Source: CAYJAZ01 sp964369185
Lineage (GTDB): Bacteria > Desulfobacterota > Desulfovibrionia > Desulfovibrionales > Desulfovibrionaceae
Assembly (NCBI GenBank): GCA_964369185.1
Contig: CAYJEN010000009.1
Location: 1 to 43,953, forward strand
Direction of reading: 5' to 3'
Length of the DNA stretch: 43,953 nucleotides
The position numbers were made by a program, and so were the translations under genes. The number at the start of each line of letters is the position of its first letter. Positions within the stretch are counted from its first letter, which is position 1. The notes below the pieces were generated by a model. The model had not been told where the DNA came from. It saw only the letters and a list, made by a program, of their open reading frames with translations, and did no database searches. Of this stretch, positions 1-7,928 are shown piece by piece.

Positions 1-379
1 TGAGCTTTTGTAAAATCTGTTCTGATTGTGCATGTTCAAAATTATTATCGTATGCAAGTGTTAATCTTTGCTGTTTGCCATCAATTTCAATTAAGGAATC
101 TATAAGAGCATAATTTGACTGTGTGAGATGGATAAACATCTCTCTATGAAGAGTTTTGCCGGGTTCTAAAATTTCGTTAGCGCAATGAGCACAAGGTTCA
201 TCAAGATTTTGAAAAACTTTATAGCATTTCTTTCCATGGTAGGCCGTGCCGGAGTGCAAGCCTACGATATCTCTAATTGCTTTACTGGCGTAGATAATTT
301 CATAAGTTTCTTTATCTGCAATATAGCATAAAAAGTTTTCACTATTGATAACCAAATTTTCTATGTCTTGAATTTTCAA
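1..379 (-). CDS. PAS-domain signalling protein, 3' part outside the window
   Basis: An open frame runs on the minus strand from about 379 to the left edge with no stop, so only the N-terminal ~126 residues are visible. The frame has no ATG near its upstream stop. A TTG at 379 is preceded by GAGGG at suitable spacing and is the most likely start (TTG at 394 is the alternative). The visible part is a PAS-like domain with ENFLCYIADKETYEII, then GKKCYKVFQNLDEPCAHC. It aligns along its length with the N-terminus of the protein at 7929-10055 (DFLCYMSDVETYEL, KLCYKVLQHKDEPCEFC). By that match the missing part may hold GGDEF and/or EAL domains, but this cannot be seen. The conserved cysteines suggest a redox or metal-linked sensor, which is inference. 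Confidence 0.75.
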   Translation of the reverse strand, partial: MKIQDIENLVINSENFLCYIADKETYEIIYASKAIRDIVGLHSGTAYHGKKCYKVFQNLDEPCAHCANEILEPGKTLHREMFIHLTQSNYALIDSLIEIDGKQQRLTLAYDNNFEHAQSEQILQKL

Positions 380-597
380 AGTCTTAGCCCTCAAGTTTTG
401 TTACAAGGTAACCCTTGCTAAGGGTAACTGTTTTTACTATAAATGACAAGTAAAATCTTCTAAACTAGTTGGAAATTAGCTATGAAAGTCATTATATTGC
501 ATATAGTTTTAAGTGTGAGAATATTTATATGTGTTTTAATTATATATTGTAGAGTGTTAGAAGTTTTTTTAAAAAAGATACAGCCTAAATTTGTATA

Positions 598-627
598 TTG
601 ACAGGTCATAACAAAATTCTTTATTCT
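598..627 (+). promoter_or_regulatory. candidate sigma70 promoter
   Basis: TTGACA at 598-603 is followed, after an 18-base spacer, by TATTCT at 622-627. It points toward the gene at 737. The -10 is a weak match and abuts the repeat at 627-708, so the repeat would form most of the untranslated leader. Confidence 0.35.
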
Positions 628-708
628 AGCCTATATTTCTAAATGAATTCTTTTGTTTTTTGAATGACGCCAAAGTAAAAAAAATTATGAATTTAGAAAC
701 ATATCTTA
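627..708. repeat. TA-bounded inverted-repeat element, copy 1
   Basis: The left end TAGCCTATATTTCTAAAT (627-644) pairs imperfectly with the right end ATTTAGAAACATATCTTA (691-708). Ends of the same type occur at 1197-1249, 24171-24229, 25953-25993 and 27282-27434. The interior run ATTCTTTTG followed by a T tract is shared with the 27282 copy. A TA dinucleotide bounds both ends, as in IS630/Tc1-type elements. No coding capacity is present. Confidence 0.6.
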
Positions 709-736
709 GTCTAAAAGAATACGAAATAATTTATGA

Positions 737-1075
737 ATGAGTAAAAATATGAATGATAAAGCATCAATTATTCCCACAGTTGTGGATAAACTGAATAAGC
801 TAGAAGTAGGACAATGCCTTGATATGCGAACATTTAAGCGTAACCGCTCTGTAGCGATTACTCGTATGGGGAATGATAGTTTCAACGTGGTAGAACGTGG
901 TTTTCATGAAGAGTCGTGGGAAGATTTGACGAGTGAAAAAGTAAAAAAACTACTGAAAACATTACTAAAACGTGAATTTCCACGAAGCAATAAAATTCGT
1001 TTATATACTTTAGACTCCTTTGAAGATGCTGATGTAAACCGTATGGGGCATGGATCGGGTCGATTTGGTAATTAA
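737..1075 (+). CDS. hypothetical protein, 112 residues
   Basis: A short, plausible coding frame of 112 residues, rich in Lys and Arg, with an ordered core (VGQCLDMRTFKRNRSVAITRM, then a segment of the type NVVERGFHEESWEDL). It has no signal peptide, membrane segment or motif I recognise. ATGs at 733 (other frame), 737 and 749 lie close together and there is no strong Shine-Dalgarno sequence, so the start is uncertain by a few codons. It stands alone, is followed by a clear bidirectional terminator at 1138-1180, and lies downstream of a candidate promoter. The balanced amino-acid composition and isolated terminator support it being real. The function is unknown. Confidence 0.65.
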   Translation: MSKNMNDKASIIPTVVDKLNKLEVGQCLDMRTFKRNRSVAITRMGNDSFNVVERGFHEESWEDLTSEKVKKLLKTLLKREFPRSNKIRLYTLDSFEDADVNRMGHGSGRFGN

Positions 1076-1137
1076 TTCTATAGACTTACTTTTAGAATTA
1101 AGCAGATTTTAGATTCGTGTGTTTTTATAGATTTAAA

Positions 1138-1180
1138 AAAGAGCTGATAATAATGCAATAAGCAATGAAATCAGCTCTTT
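1138..1180. terminator. bidirectional intrinsic terminator
   Basis: A perfect 11-bp stem AAAGAGCTGAT (1138-1148) / ATCAGCTCTTT (1170-1180) has an A run on its left and a T run on its right. It lies between the convergent 112-residue gene and the RTX gene, so it can end both transcripts. Confidence 0.85.
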
Positions 1181-1196
1181 TTATATTATACTAAAC

Positions 1197-1249
1197 TAGA
1201 TTATATCGCTAAATTAATTCAAAAATTTCTGGATTTAGAAGCAGACTCC
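1197..1249. repeat. TA-bounded inverted-repeat element, decayed copy 2
   Basis: The left part TAGATTATATCGCTAAATT resembles the left end of the copy at 27282. The right part AAATTTCTGGATTTAGAAGCA matches AAATTTCTGAATTTAGAAACA at the right end of that copy. It lies immediately 3' of the RTX gene stop codon. The right boundary is degenerate. Confidence 0.45.
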
Positions 1250-1252
1250 GGT

Positions 1253-4200
1253 TTATGCGCCAAATCCAAATGTGCCGGAACTATTTAGAGCTGCGTTAAG
1301 TTCATCTGCAGTAATTGTATCACCAACATCATTAAGACTGATTGTTTGGCTTGCTACACCCTCTTCAGTTCCGTCTGATACAAGAATATCAAAGCCATTA
1401 ATTTCAGTGTTTTCAACAACTTCAAAGATATAACCCTCAGCTTTTAGTTCAGATAAATCAAGTGTATCTTCATCAACATTGAAATCTACAGCAACGTCAA
1501 CATCGCCGTGAGCAAAATCTTCAAGTCTCCATGTGAAAGTATCTTCACCGGCACCACCTTCTAGGGTATCGCTACCTGTTCCACCAAGGAGTATATCTTC
1601 TCTTACACCACCTATGATAATATCGTCGCCGGCGCCACCATCAAGAACATTACCTTGCAGTTCTTCGCCATCACCAAGCAGCATATCGCCTTTAACATCT
1701 TCAAAAATTTCATCTTCGCCGCCGTAGAGGATATCGTTACCGTCACCACCGAAGAGGAAATCGCTTCCGCTACCACCAATCATGATATCATCACCTAAAC
1801 CACCGAAGAGAGCATCGTCACCGCTGAGACCAAGAATTAAATCATCGCCTTCACCGCCATAGATAATATCATTACCGGTAATATCGTCATCTAAATCATC
1901 AAAAGCTTCAAGAAAGTCATCTATTCTGCCTGCTATATCTTCATCATTAGAGAGTAGATTATCAGCTGTAAGGGTGTTTTCCACAGTATCTTGAATTTGC
2001 TCAACTAAATCTTGTACAAGTTCGCTTGTGTTTATATCAGTTGCTTGAATATTTTCAGAGGAATATTCTTTAGTATCCATACCGGCAATTTTAGCAAGCT
2101 TTTCTAAGTTTGAAGTATCACCATCACCGATAAGGATATCATCGCCACCCTGACCATAGAGAAGGTCGTTTCCTTCACCTGCAATCATAGCGTCAGGGTC
2201 ATTTTGAAGGCTTATAACATTTGCTTCTGCCCATTCAGGGTTATTCTGCATATATTCGATAAGCATATTATCGGTGACTTCAACACTACCACCTAATTGT
2301 TCTTGAAGAGCTTCTTTTAGAGCAGTAATGTTGCTACCACCAACAAGAATGCTTTCACCTTCGCTGGTAACTGTGATACTTGAATTTTGAACTGTAAAAG
2401 AACTTGTGCCGGCTTCCGGTGTAAAAGCATTGTGAATATTGCTATCCGACAAAACTAATGAATTACCGCTAGAATCATAAGCATTAAGAGTGTTTCCGTT
2501 GCTTCCTTTACCCATTCCTATTGCGTGAATTTCACCATTTTCCCCTAAAGCATTTTCAAGGTCTGCAAACGCTTCATTACGAATGGTTGGAATATCGTTA
2601 GGTTGCCCGTCAGTAAGAAGGAATACCTGATTTACAAAACCATTTTTCGATTGAGAATCTAACCACTCAGTCGCATCTTTAAAGCCGTGAGAATAGTAAG
2701 TATTATGATGGTAGTCTTGGTTGGCAACACCATTATCATAAGTAGGGAGGCCATTGGTAAGTTTTACAGAGCCGTCACTATTGTAGAGTAGTTCTTCATT
2801 TTTTAAATCTCTGATACTTTCAATCTCTGCAATTACTTCATCAACATTGTCCTCTGTAAGAGTAATAGAATAAGGGCTAGGATCTTCTTTACCCCAGAAT
2901 GTTGTAATCTGAAGAACTACTTGGCCACCATGCCCACTTTCAACATGAGGAAGTAAATCATTTTGAATAAATGCAATAATTGAATCGCATGCAGCGTCAA
3001 GGCGAGTTTCACCAAAAGTATCTGAAGATGGGTCTTTATCTATAACTCCACCCCACCTGTTGTCCCACATGGAAGCTGAAGTATCTAGAATGATAGAAAC
3101 GTTATAGTCCGTACCTGCTTCAATATAGCTTGCTGAACCATTAAGAGCTGCAATTGCATCTTCAGGAGTTTCGCCACGTTCTGCTGTAATATTAAAGCTT
3201 TCAGTATCTCCATCTGCATCTTTTACAGTAACATTTTGTTGAAGAGTTCCGCTTTCCGGCACATTCTCAACAGTAGCAGTCCATAAATTACTACTTCCTG
3301 AATTATTGAGCGACATACCATCGCCTTCAAGAGTCACGCTACCGTCTTCATTGATAGTTACGTTACCACCATCGCTTGAAGACCAGTTTCCATCAGCATC
3401 GCATTCAAATGTTTTATCGCCAAATTCAAGAGTTTTACCCGCACCATTATCAGCACCGAAATCAATATCAACGATTACAGTAGCAGTATCGGAATTTGTA
3501 GTGGTTGCAATATCTTGAATATCTTCAGGAGCATCATCATTCACATGTACATTTACAGTTGTAGTAACGCTAGTTTCATTTTCGCCTGAAATTGTAACAT
3601 CAAATGATGTTTTATCTTGAACGACACTAGAAATATCACCGCTATCAATTGATTCTTCAAGAGTATATTCATAGTTTATAATGTGCTGACCGTCTGCATT
3701 AGTTTCTACAGAAGTAATTTTTACTGTGCCATTATCTACTTTTACTGACTCTGAACCATCTTCTGATTTCCAAGTATCGCCATCTTTGAAGAATGTAACC
3801 TCTCCAATTGTAATGGATTTAGGGGCACTACCTTCAATTACAAGGTGCCCTTCTTGAGTAAGAGCATCATTATCAGGATTTGTTCCGTCCGCTAGGTTTG
3901 CTTCATCAAGGTGTAGGTTTGAGTCAGAAATGGACATATCTACATCTATAATTTCGTTTGTTCCTGCTATAGTAATGTATTGAGTATCAGCATCACCATC
4001 GCCATCAGTGGCAGTAACTTTTAGGCTAACTTCACCCTCAAAGGATTTAATTTGAATGTAGTCCCATTTGCCTGTTTTATTAAAAGTTAGAGTGAAATAT
4101 GTTTCGCCATTCATTGCTGCTGTATATGTGGTAATTCCATCAACTACTTCAGAACTAATACCTACCGGTTTACCTTCAATATTAATGAATTTACCGGTTC

Positions 4201-7200
4201 CTGCATTTGGTACATAGATGAAATCAACACTTACATGAGCGACGCCGTCAGCACCTTCAAAACCGAGAGTGCCGCTTGTTGCAGCAATGCCACCATCTAC
4301 TTGAGCATCGTATTTAAAAGCAGTTGCTGTAACTTTTGAACTTTCAACAGGGATGTAGTTATCAACTGTGTGTGAAACGCGATCTTTTATAGAATAAGGA
4401 TTTTCAGTTGTAAGAACTGTTGTTCCATCTTTAAGGGTTACTTCATACTGTGTTGTATATTCTGTATAGATTTCAACATCTTCAGCAGCCATATTGTCAT
4501 CTTTTGTATAAATACTGATATCATCATCACTTATTTTAACATCAATAGTGACTTCAGAAGAGTTACCGTTAGCATCTTTAAGAGTTATTGTGATGCTGTT
4601 AGGGGCAGTTACAATATCGTCGGCAGAGCTGTAGTCGAGCACATCCTCGTGTGAAACATTATCGGTTAATGTCACAACTAGATTTCCTTGAGCATCGACG
4701 GATACTTCATATGGAGAATTCGGGTTATTAGCGATACTGTCAAGGTCAATTGTATAGCCGTTAGGCGGAGTCCAAGTGACTGATTCAGAATCTGCAACGC
4801 TATCAGAGCCATTGGCAAGACCTTCTTCATCTACTATTACAGAATTAGTATAGTCCTCAGTAGTAAGTTTATGAGCGTTTGTAGGCTTGATTACTAAATC
4901 AGCGGTAGAGCTATCTCCATCGGAATCAGTAACTGTATAAGTAAATTTGAAATCAGAGGTATCGGCGGACACACTATCAGATTTTGATGTAAAACTATAA
5001 GAACCATCAGGGTTTACAATTAAAGTTCCGTGACTTGGGTGAGTAAGAGTGATTACTCCATCATTACTTTGGCTTTCCCAACCCCCTGCTTGAACTGATG
5101 TAATAGTTGAAGTTCCATCGGCACTTTGAGTATCGTTCGAGAGAAGACCATTTTCTGCATCAACTTTGATTGTTCCGCCCTCTGCTACAGTATTTGAATC
5201 TGTTTCTGCTGTAGGAGCGCTATCGCCCACGTTTACAGTAACTTCAAGAAAGCCTATATTTCCATTTGTATCTATTACAGGAACTTTGCTAGTTACAGTG
5301 CCAAGATTAGAGTCAGTTCCGTGAACAAAAGGTGCTGTTTGAGTAAAGGTTAGCTTACCATCAGTACCGATTGTAAATTCACCTAAAGGAGAACCATCTT
5401 CTTGAGTTACTTTAAAGCTACCTTCAAAATCTAAGCTAACATCATCGTCAAGGTTTAGAGGTACTTCATGAGGAGTATTAAGAGCATCATCGTCACTTGA
5501 TACTGACGTACTTTCAACTTTTATGAGAGTATCAAGAGTCGCAGAGTCGTCAGCTTTTGCAGAGTTTCCGTCAGCATCGGTTATAGTTGCATCAACTTTT
5601 ACGCCACCCTCAGGGAAACCATTTTCAGGAGTTTCAAAAGTAACTTCAAAACTACCGTCTTCTTTTAGCTCTAGGTCTTCATATTCAAATTCTTTTTGAT
5701 ATTCATTACCTTCAGAATCTGTTAAAGTTACAGTAATTGTATCGCCTTCTTGAGCGTCAGGACCAAAGGTAATAGTAGTTTTTATGCCATTGTCTTGATT
5801 GAGCTCATCTTTATTGATTATACCGTTTGTTGATGGAGTGTTACCATCAGCATTATTATCTGTTGTAATTTCAACTTTGATATCTTGCTTGTTTTCTGAA
5901 TCGTCATTACTTGAATTGCCGTAATCAAAATCAATATCTGTATTTAAAGAACCTGTTGCAGTGTCTCCGTCACTATCGGTAACAGTATAATTTAAGTCAA
6001 GAGTTGGAAGTTCTTGGTTGTTAAACGATTCATCTTTTGAATCTGTATTGATTGTAATTTCATTGGTTTCTTGATTGATTTCAACACTGCCAACCACTTT
6101 ACCTTCAAAGTAGAGTACATTATCTGTAAGAGTGTAAGCACTATCAGCCGGAACTGTAAGAACTATACTATTTGTATTTGCTTCGCCATCTCCGCCGAAG
6201 TTTACAACATTATCTAAATCAAAAGATACTGAAGTGTTTTCAGTATTTAATTCAGCAAGATTTACACTGCTTTCACTTATACTTGGGCCATCATCATGAA
6301 TATTGATTTCGATACTTCCTGTTAGATCATCTTTTGAGTTGCTATCGCTATCAGATACTTTAATGTCGAAAATATCTTTTAGAGCATCGTCAGATTCATG
6401 ATAAGCGTTTCCGTCTTGCTCGTAAGTATAGTGAACAGTACCTGATTCGTAAGTAACTGAAAGTGAACCATATTCACCTTCTATAGTATTAGGAGAAATA
6501 GTGGCAGAACCATCTTTATTTACAGTGATAGTAATAGAAGTATCGTTTGGTCCTGTTATAGATATTGTTGTGTCACCATCGCCGGGGGTGAATGTAAAGC
6601 TTCCTTCTGTTGTTTGGGCGTTACTGTCTGAATCTGCATTAGTGTCATTAGTATCTTGCTTATTATCGTAAGTGTTATGACTTTCAGTAGTTATATTAAG
6701 TTCAGGAGCAAAGTCTGGTGCAGGTTGTGCAGGCTTTGGTGCTTCTGGAGGTGTAGTTACTTCCGGTGAAGTAGTGGGTATAGATGGCGTAGGTCTAGAT
6801 GGAATTTCCGGCTGAATCGAAGGACTTTCATCTACATCGCCTGAATCGAAAGATTCTAGCTCTGTATCGAGTGATGAGGTTCCGCCGTTAGATGCAGGAG
6901 TTTTTGAGTTACTATCATTATCAGAGTTTGATTCACTGTCTGAGCCTTCGGCATCGGATAGTAAGCCTTCAGCACTATATCCGGATTCACCTAAAATACC
7001 GTCAAGCGAGTCAGTGCCATCTGCAAGGTCTTGTGTTTGATCGGTAAGGTTATTTCTTTGGCTATAGATTTGAACATAACCCATGGACGGCATAAGTTCA
7101 GGGTCAAAAGCTGAAAAGAAGTCAGCTCCGGCGATTAAATTACCGTCAATAAGAAAATCAGGCATAAAGTCTTCATGATATATTGCATAGAAATTATCTA

Positions 7201-7369
7201 GTACAATAACAGCATCTTGCTCTTCAAAGTAGATACTTAAAGTATCGTCAACTTTTTCAAAAATAACGGCATCGATAGGAAAATCAATAGTGAATTCGGT
7301 TAAGGTTTCATTAATTTCTAAAACAATTTCTTCGCCATTAGCAGGGGTGTTTAGGTGTAAAGCCGCCAT
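1253..7369 (-). CDS. giant RTX adhesin with VWA domain (type I secretion substrate)
   Basis: A 2038-residue, very acidic protein, probably exported by a type I system and displayed or released at the cell surface. Order: a compact N-terminal module (1-100); a Ser/Asp/Asn linker and a Pro-rich stretch (about 100-225); long Ig-like/VCBS-type repeats rich in D, N, T and S (about 250-1400); a von Willebrand A domain whose MIDAS motif DTSAS is near residue 1425; two clusters of calcium-binding GGxGxDxLx nonapeptides (about 1728-1750 and 1837-1950); and a C-terminal secretion domain with the pattern DTFTWRLEDF...DLSEL. No Sec signal is present. AAGGATC precedes the ATG. No ABC, membrane-fusion or TolC genes and no LapD/LapG pair are nearby. 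It is flanked by c-di-GMP type genes, which suggests control of adhesion, but that link is inferred. Confidence 0.93.
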   Translation of the reverse strand: MAALHLNTPANGEEIVLEINETLTEFTIDFPIDAVIFEKVDDTLSIYFEEQDAVIVLDNFYAIYHEDFMPDFLIDGNLIAGADFFSAFDPELMPSMGYVQIYSQRNNLTDQTQDLADGTDSLDGILGESGYSAEGLLSDAEGSDSESNSDNDSNSKTPASNGGTSSLDTELESFDSGDVDESPSIQPEIPSRPTPSIPTTSPEVTTPPEAPKPAQPAPDFAPELNITTESHNTYDNKQDTNDTNADSDSNAQTTEGSFTFTPGDGDTTISITGPNDTSITITVNKDGSATISPNTIEGEYGSLSVTYESGTVHYTYEQDGNAYHESDDALKDIFDIKVSDSDSNSKDDLTGSIEINIHDDGPSISESSVNLAELNTENTSVSFDLDNVVNFGGDGEANTNSIVLTVPADSAYTLTDNVLYFEGKVVGSVEINQETNEITINTDSKDESFNNQELPTLDLNYTVTDSDGDTATGSLNTDIDFDYGNSSNDDSENKQDIKVEITTDNNADGNTPSTNGIINKDELNQDNGIKTTITFGPDAQEGDTITVTLTDSEGNEYQKEFEYEDLELKEDGSFEVTFETPENGFPEGGVKVDATITDADGNSAKADDSATLDTLIKVESTSVSSDDDALNTPHEVPLNLDDDVSLDFEGSFKVTQEDGSPLGEFTIGTDGKLTFTQTAPFVHGTDSNLGTVTSKVPVIDTNGNIGFLEVTVNVGDSAPTAETDSNTVAEGGTIKVDAENGLLSNDTQSADGTSTITSVQAGGWESQSNDGVITLTHPSHGTLIVNPDGSYSFTSKSDSVSADTSDFKFTYTVTDSDGDSSTADLVIKPTNAHKLTTEDYTNSVIVDEEGLANGSDSVADSESVTWTPPNGYTIDLDSIANNPNSPYEVSVDAQGNLVVTLTDNVSHEDVLDYSSADDIVTAPNSITITLKDANGNSSEVTIDVKISDDDISIYTKDDNMAAEDVEIYTEYTTQYEVTLKDGTTVLTTENPYSIKDRVSHTVDNYIPVESSKVTATAFKYDAQVDGGIAATSGTLGFEGADGVAHVSVDFIYVPNAGTGKFINIEGKPVGISSEVVDGITTYTAAMNGETYFTLTFNKTGKWDYIQIKSFEGEVSLKVTATDGDGDADTQYITIAGTNEIIDVDMSISDSNLHLDEANLADGTNPDNDALTQEGHLVIEGSAPKSITIGEVTFFKDGDTWKSEDGSESVKVDNGTVKITSVETNADGQHIINYEYTLEESIDSGDISSVVQDKTSFDVTISGENETSVTTTVNVHVNDDAPEDIQDIATTTNSDTATVIVDIDFGADNGAGKTLEFGDKTFECDADGNWSSSDGGNVTINEDGSVTLEGDGMSLNNSGSSNLWTATVENVPESGTLQQNVTVKDADGDTESFNITAERGETPEDAIAALNGSASYIEAGTDYNVSIILDTSASMWDNRWGGVIDKDPSSDTFGETRLDAACDSIIAFIQNDLLPHVESGHGGQVVLQITTFWGKEDPSPYSITLTEDNVDEVIAEIESIRDLKNEELLYNSDGSVKLTNGLPTYDNGVANQDYHHNTYYSHGFKDATEWLDSQSKNGFVNQVFLLTDGQPNDIPTIRNEAFADLENALGENGEIHAIGMGKGSNGNTLNAYDSSGNSLVLSDSNIHNAFTPEAGTSSFTVQNSSITVTSEGESILVGGSNITALKEALQEQLGGSVEVTDNMLIEYMQNNPEWAEANVISLQNDPDAMIAGEGNDLLYGQGGDDILIGDGDTSNLEKLAKIAGMDTKEYSSENIQATDINTSELVQDLVEQIQDTVENTLTADNLLSNDEDIAGRIDDFLEAFDDLDDDITGNDIIYGGEGDDLILGLSGDDALFGGLGDDIMIGGSGSDFLFGGDGNDILYGGEDEIFEDVKGDMLLGDGEELQGNVLDGGAGDDIIIGGVREDILLGGTGSDTLEGGAGEDTFTWRLEDFAHGDVDVAVDFNVDEDTLDLSELKAEGYIFEVVENTEINGFDILVSDGTEEGVASQTISLNDVGDTITADELNAALNSSGTFGFGA

Positions 7370-7928
7370 AAAAGATCCTTATCATCATGAAAATCATACA
7401 AAGGGTATGAGCTTGATATTTTTAGAATTTACTATGAATATAGTGAATATAAAAAGGGGGACAAAATGTAGTTTATTTGCAGAACAAACTTAGTTAAATT
7501 GTATGAAGTATATGTCTTAAAAAAAATAAAGAATCTATATAGCTTCACTCTTGGTGCCTATGTATCGCACTCAAGTTTGCAGTTTTAGTTTATAACGAGA
7601 TTGAAATTATACGTTATTTTCGTATCAAATATCCTATATATGAGTTCGTGTCAAGCTATGAAAAAATGAGTATAAAGTTTGTTCTAGACTTAGCTAAATA
7701 TTTAGATGGATCCAACTAGGTATCGATGCATAGCATTAATAGCTTCAACTTCAATATTAACTAAGGTGTTTGAAAGGGTATTTGATTCTTAAAGTAAGGA
7801 AAATATAAGGATACAAATATCATAAGGATAACTAAAATATTTGTGAGAAAAAAGGCTTGTTGACATTGAATTGCTTTGTGTGTACGTTTAACTTTGATAT
7901 TTATAGTCGTTCTTTTTGGGAGTTTGTA
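7370..7928. other. divergent promoter region
   Basis: About 560 AT-rich bases lie between the RTX gene (minus) and the PAS-GAF-GGDEF-EAL gene (plus). It must hold promoters for both. I see no convincing -35/-10 pair, riboswitch fold or small gene. The frame could be extended to a TTG at 7857, but that start lacks a ribosome site. Confidence 0.5.

Larger units (their letters stand above)
395..736. other. AT-rich intergenic region between divergent genes
   Basis: About 340 bases separate the partial PAS gene (minus) from the 112-residue gene (plus). It holds a short hairpin at 411-425 (ACCCTT/AAGGGT), a candidate promoter at 598-627 and an inverted-repeat element at 627-708. No further coding region is seen. 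Confidence 0.6.

Noticed and set aside
1533..3518. Open frames on the plus strand inside the RTX gene, rich in Ser and Pro
   Set aside because: They are the reverse complement of the Gly/Asp repeats of the real gene and have no ribosome sites.
1253..7369. LapG-type protease site in the adhesin N-terminus
   Set aside because: No [TAP]AAG motif is seen in the first 150 residues; LIAGADFF is not a match, and no LapD/LapG genes are near.
7609..7625. Inverted repeat ATACG/CGTAT upstream of the EAL protein
   Set aside because: Five bases per arm in AT-rich DNA is too weak to call an operator.
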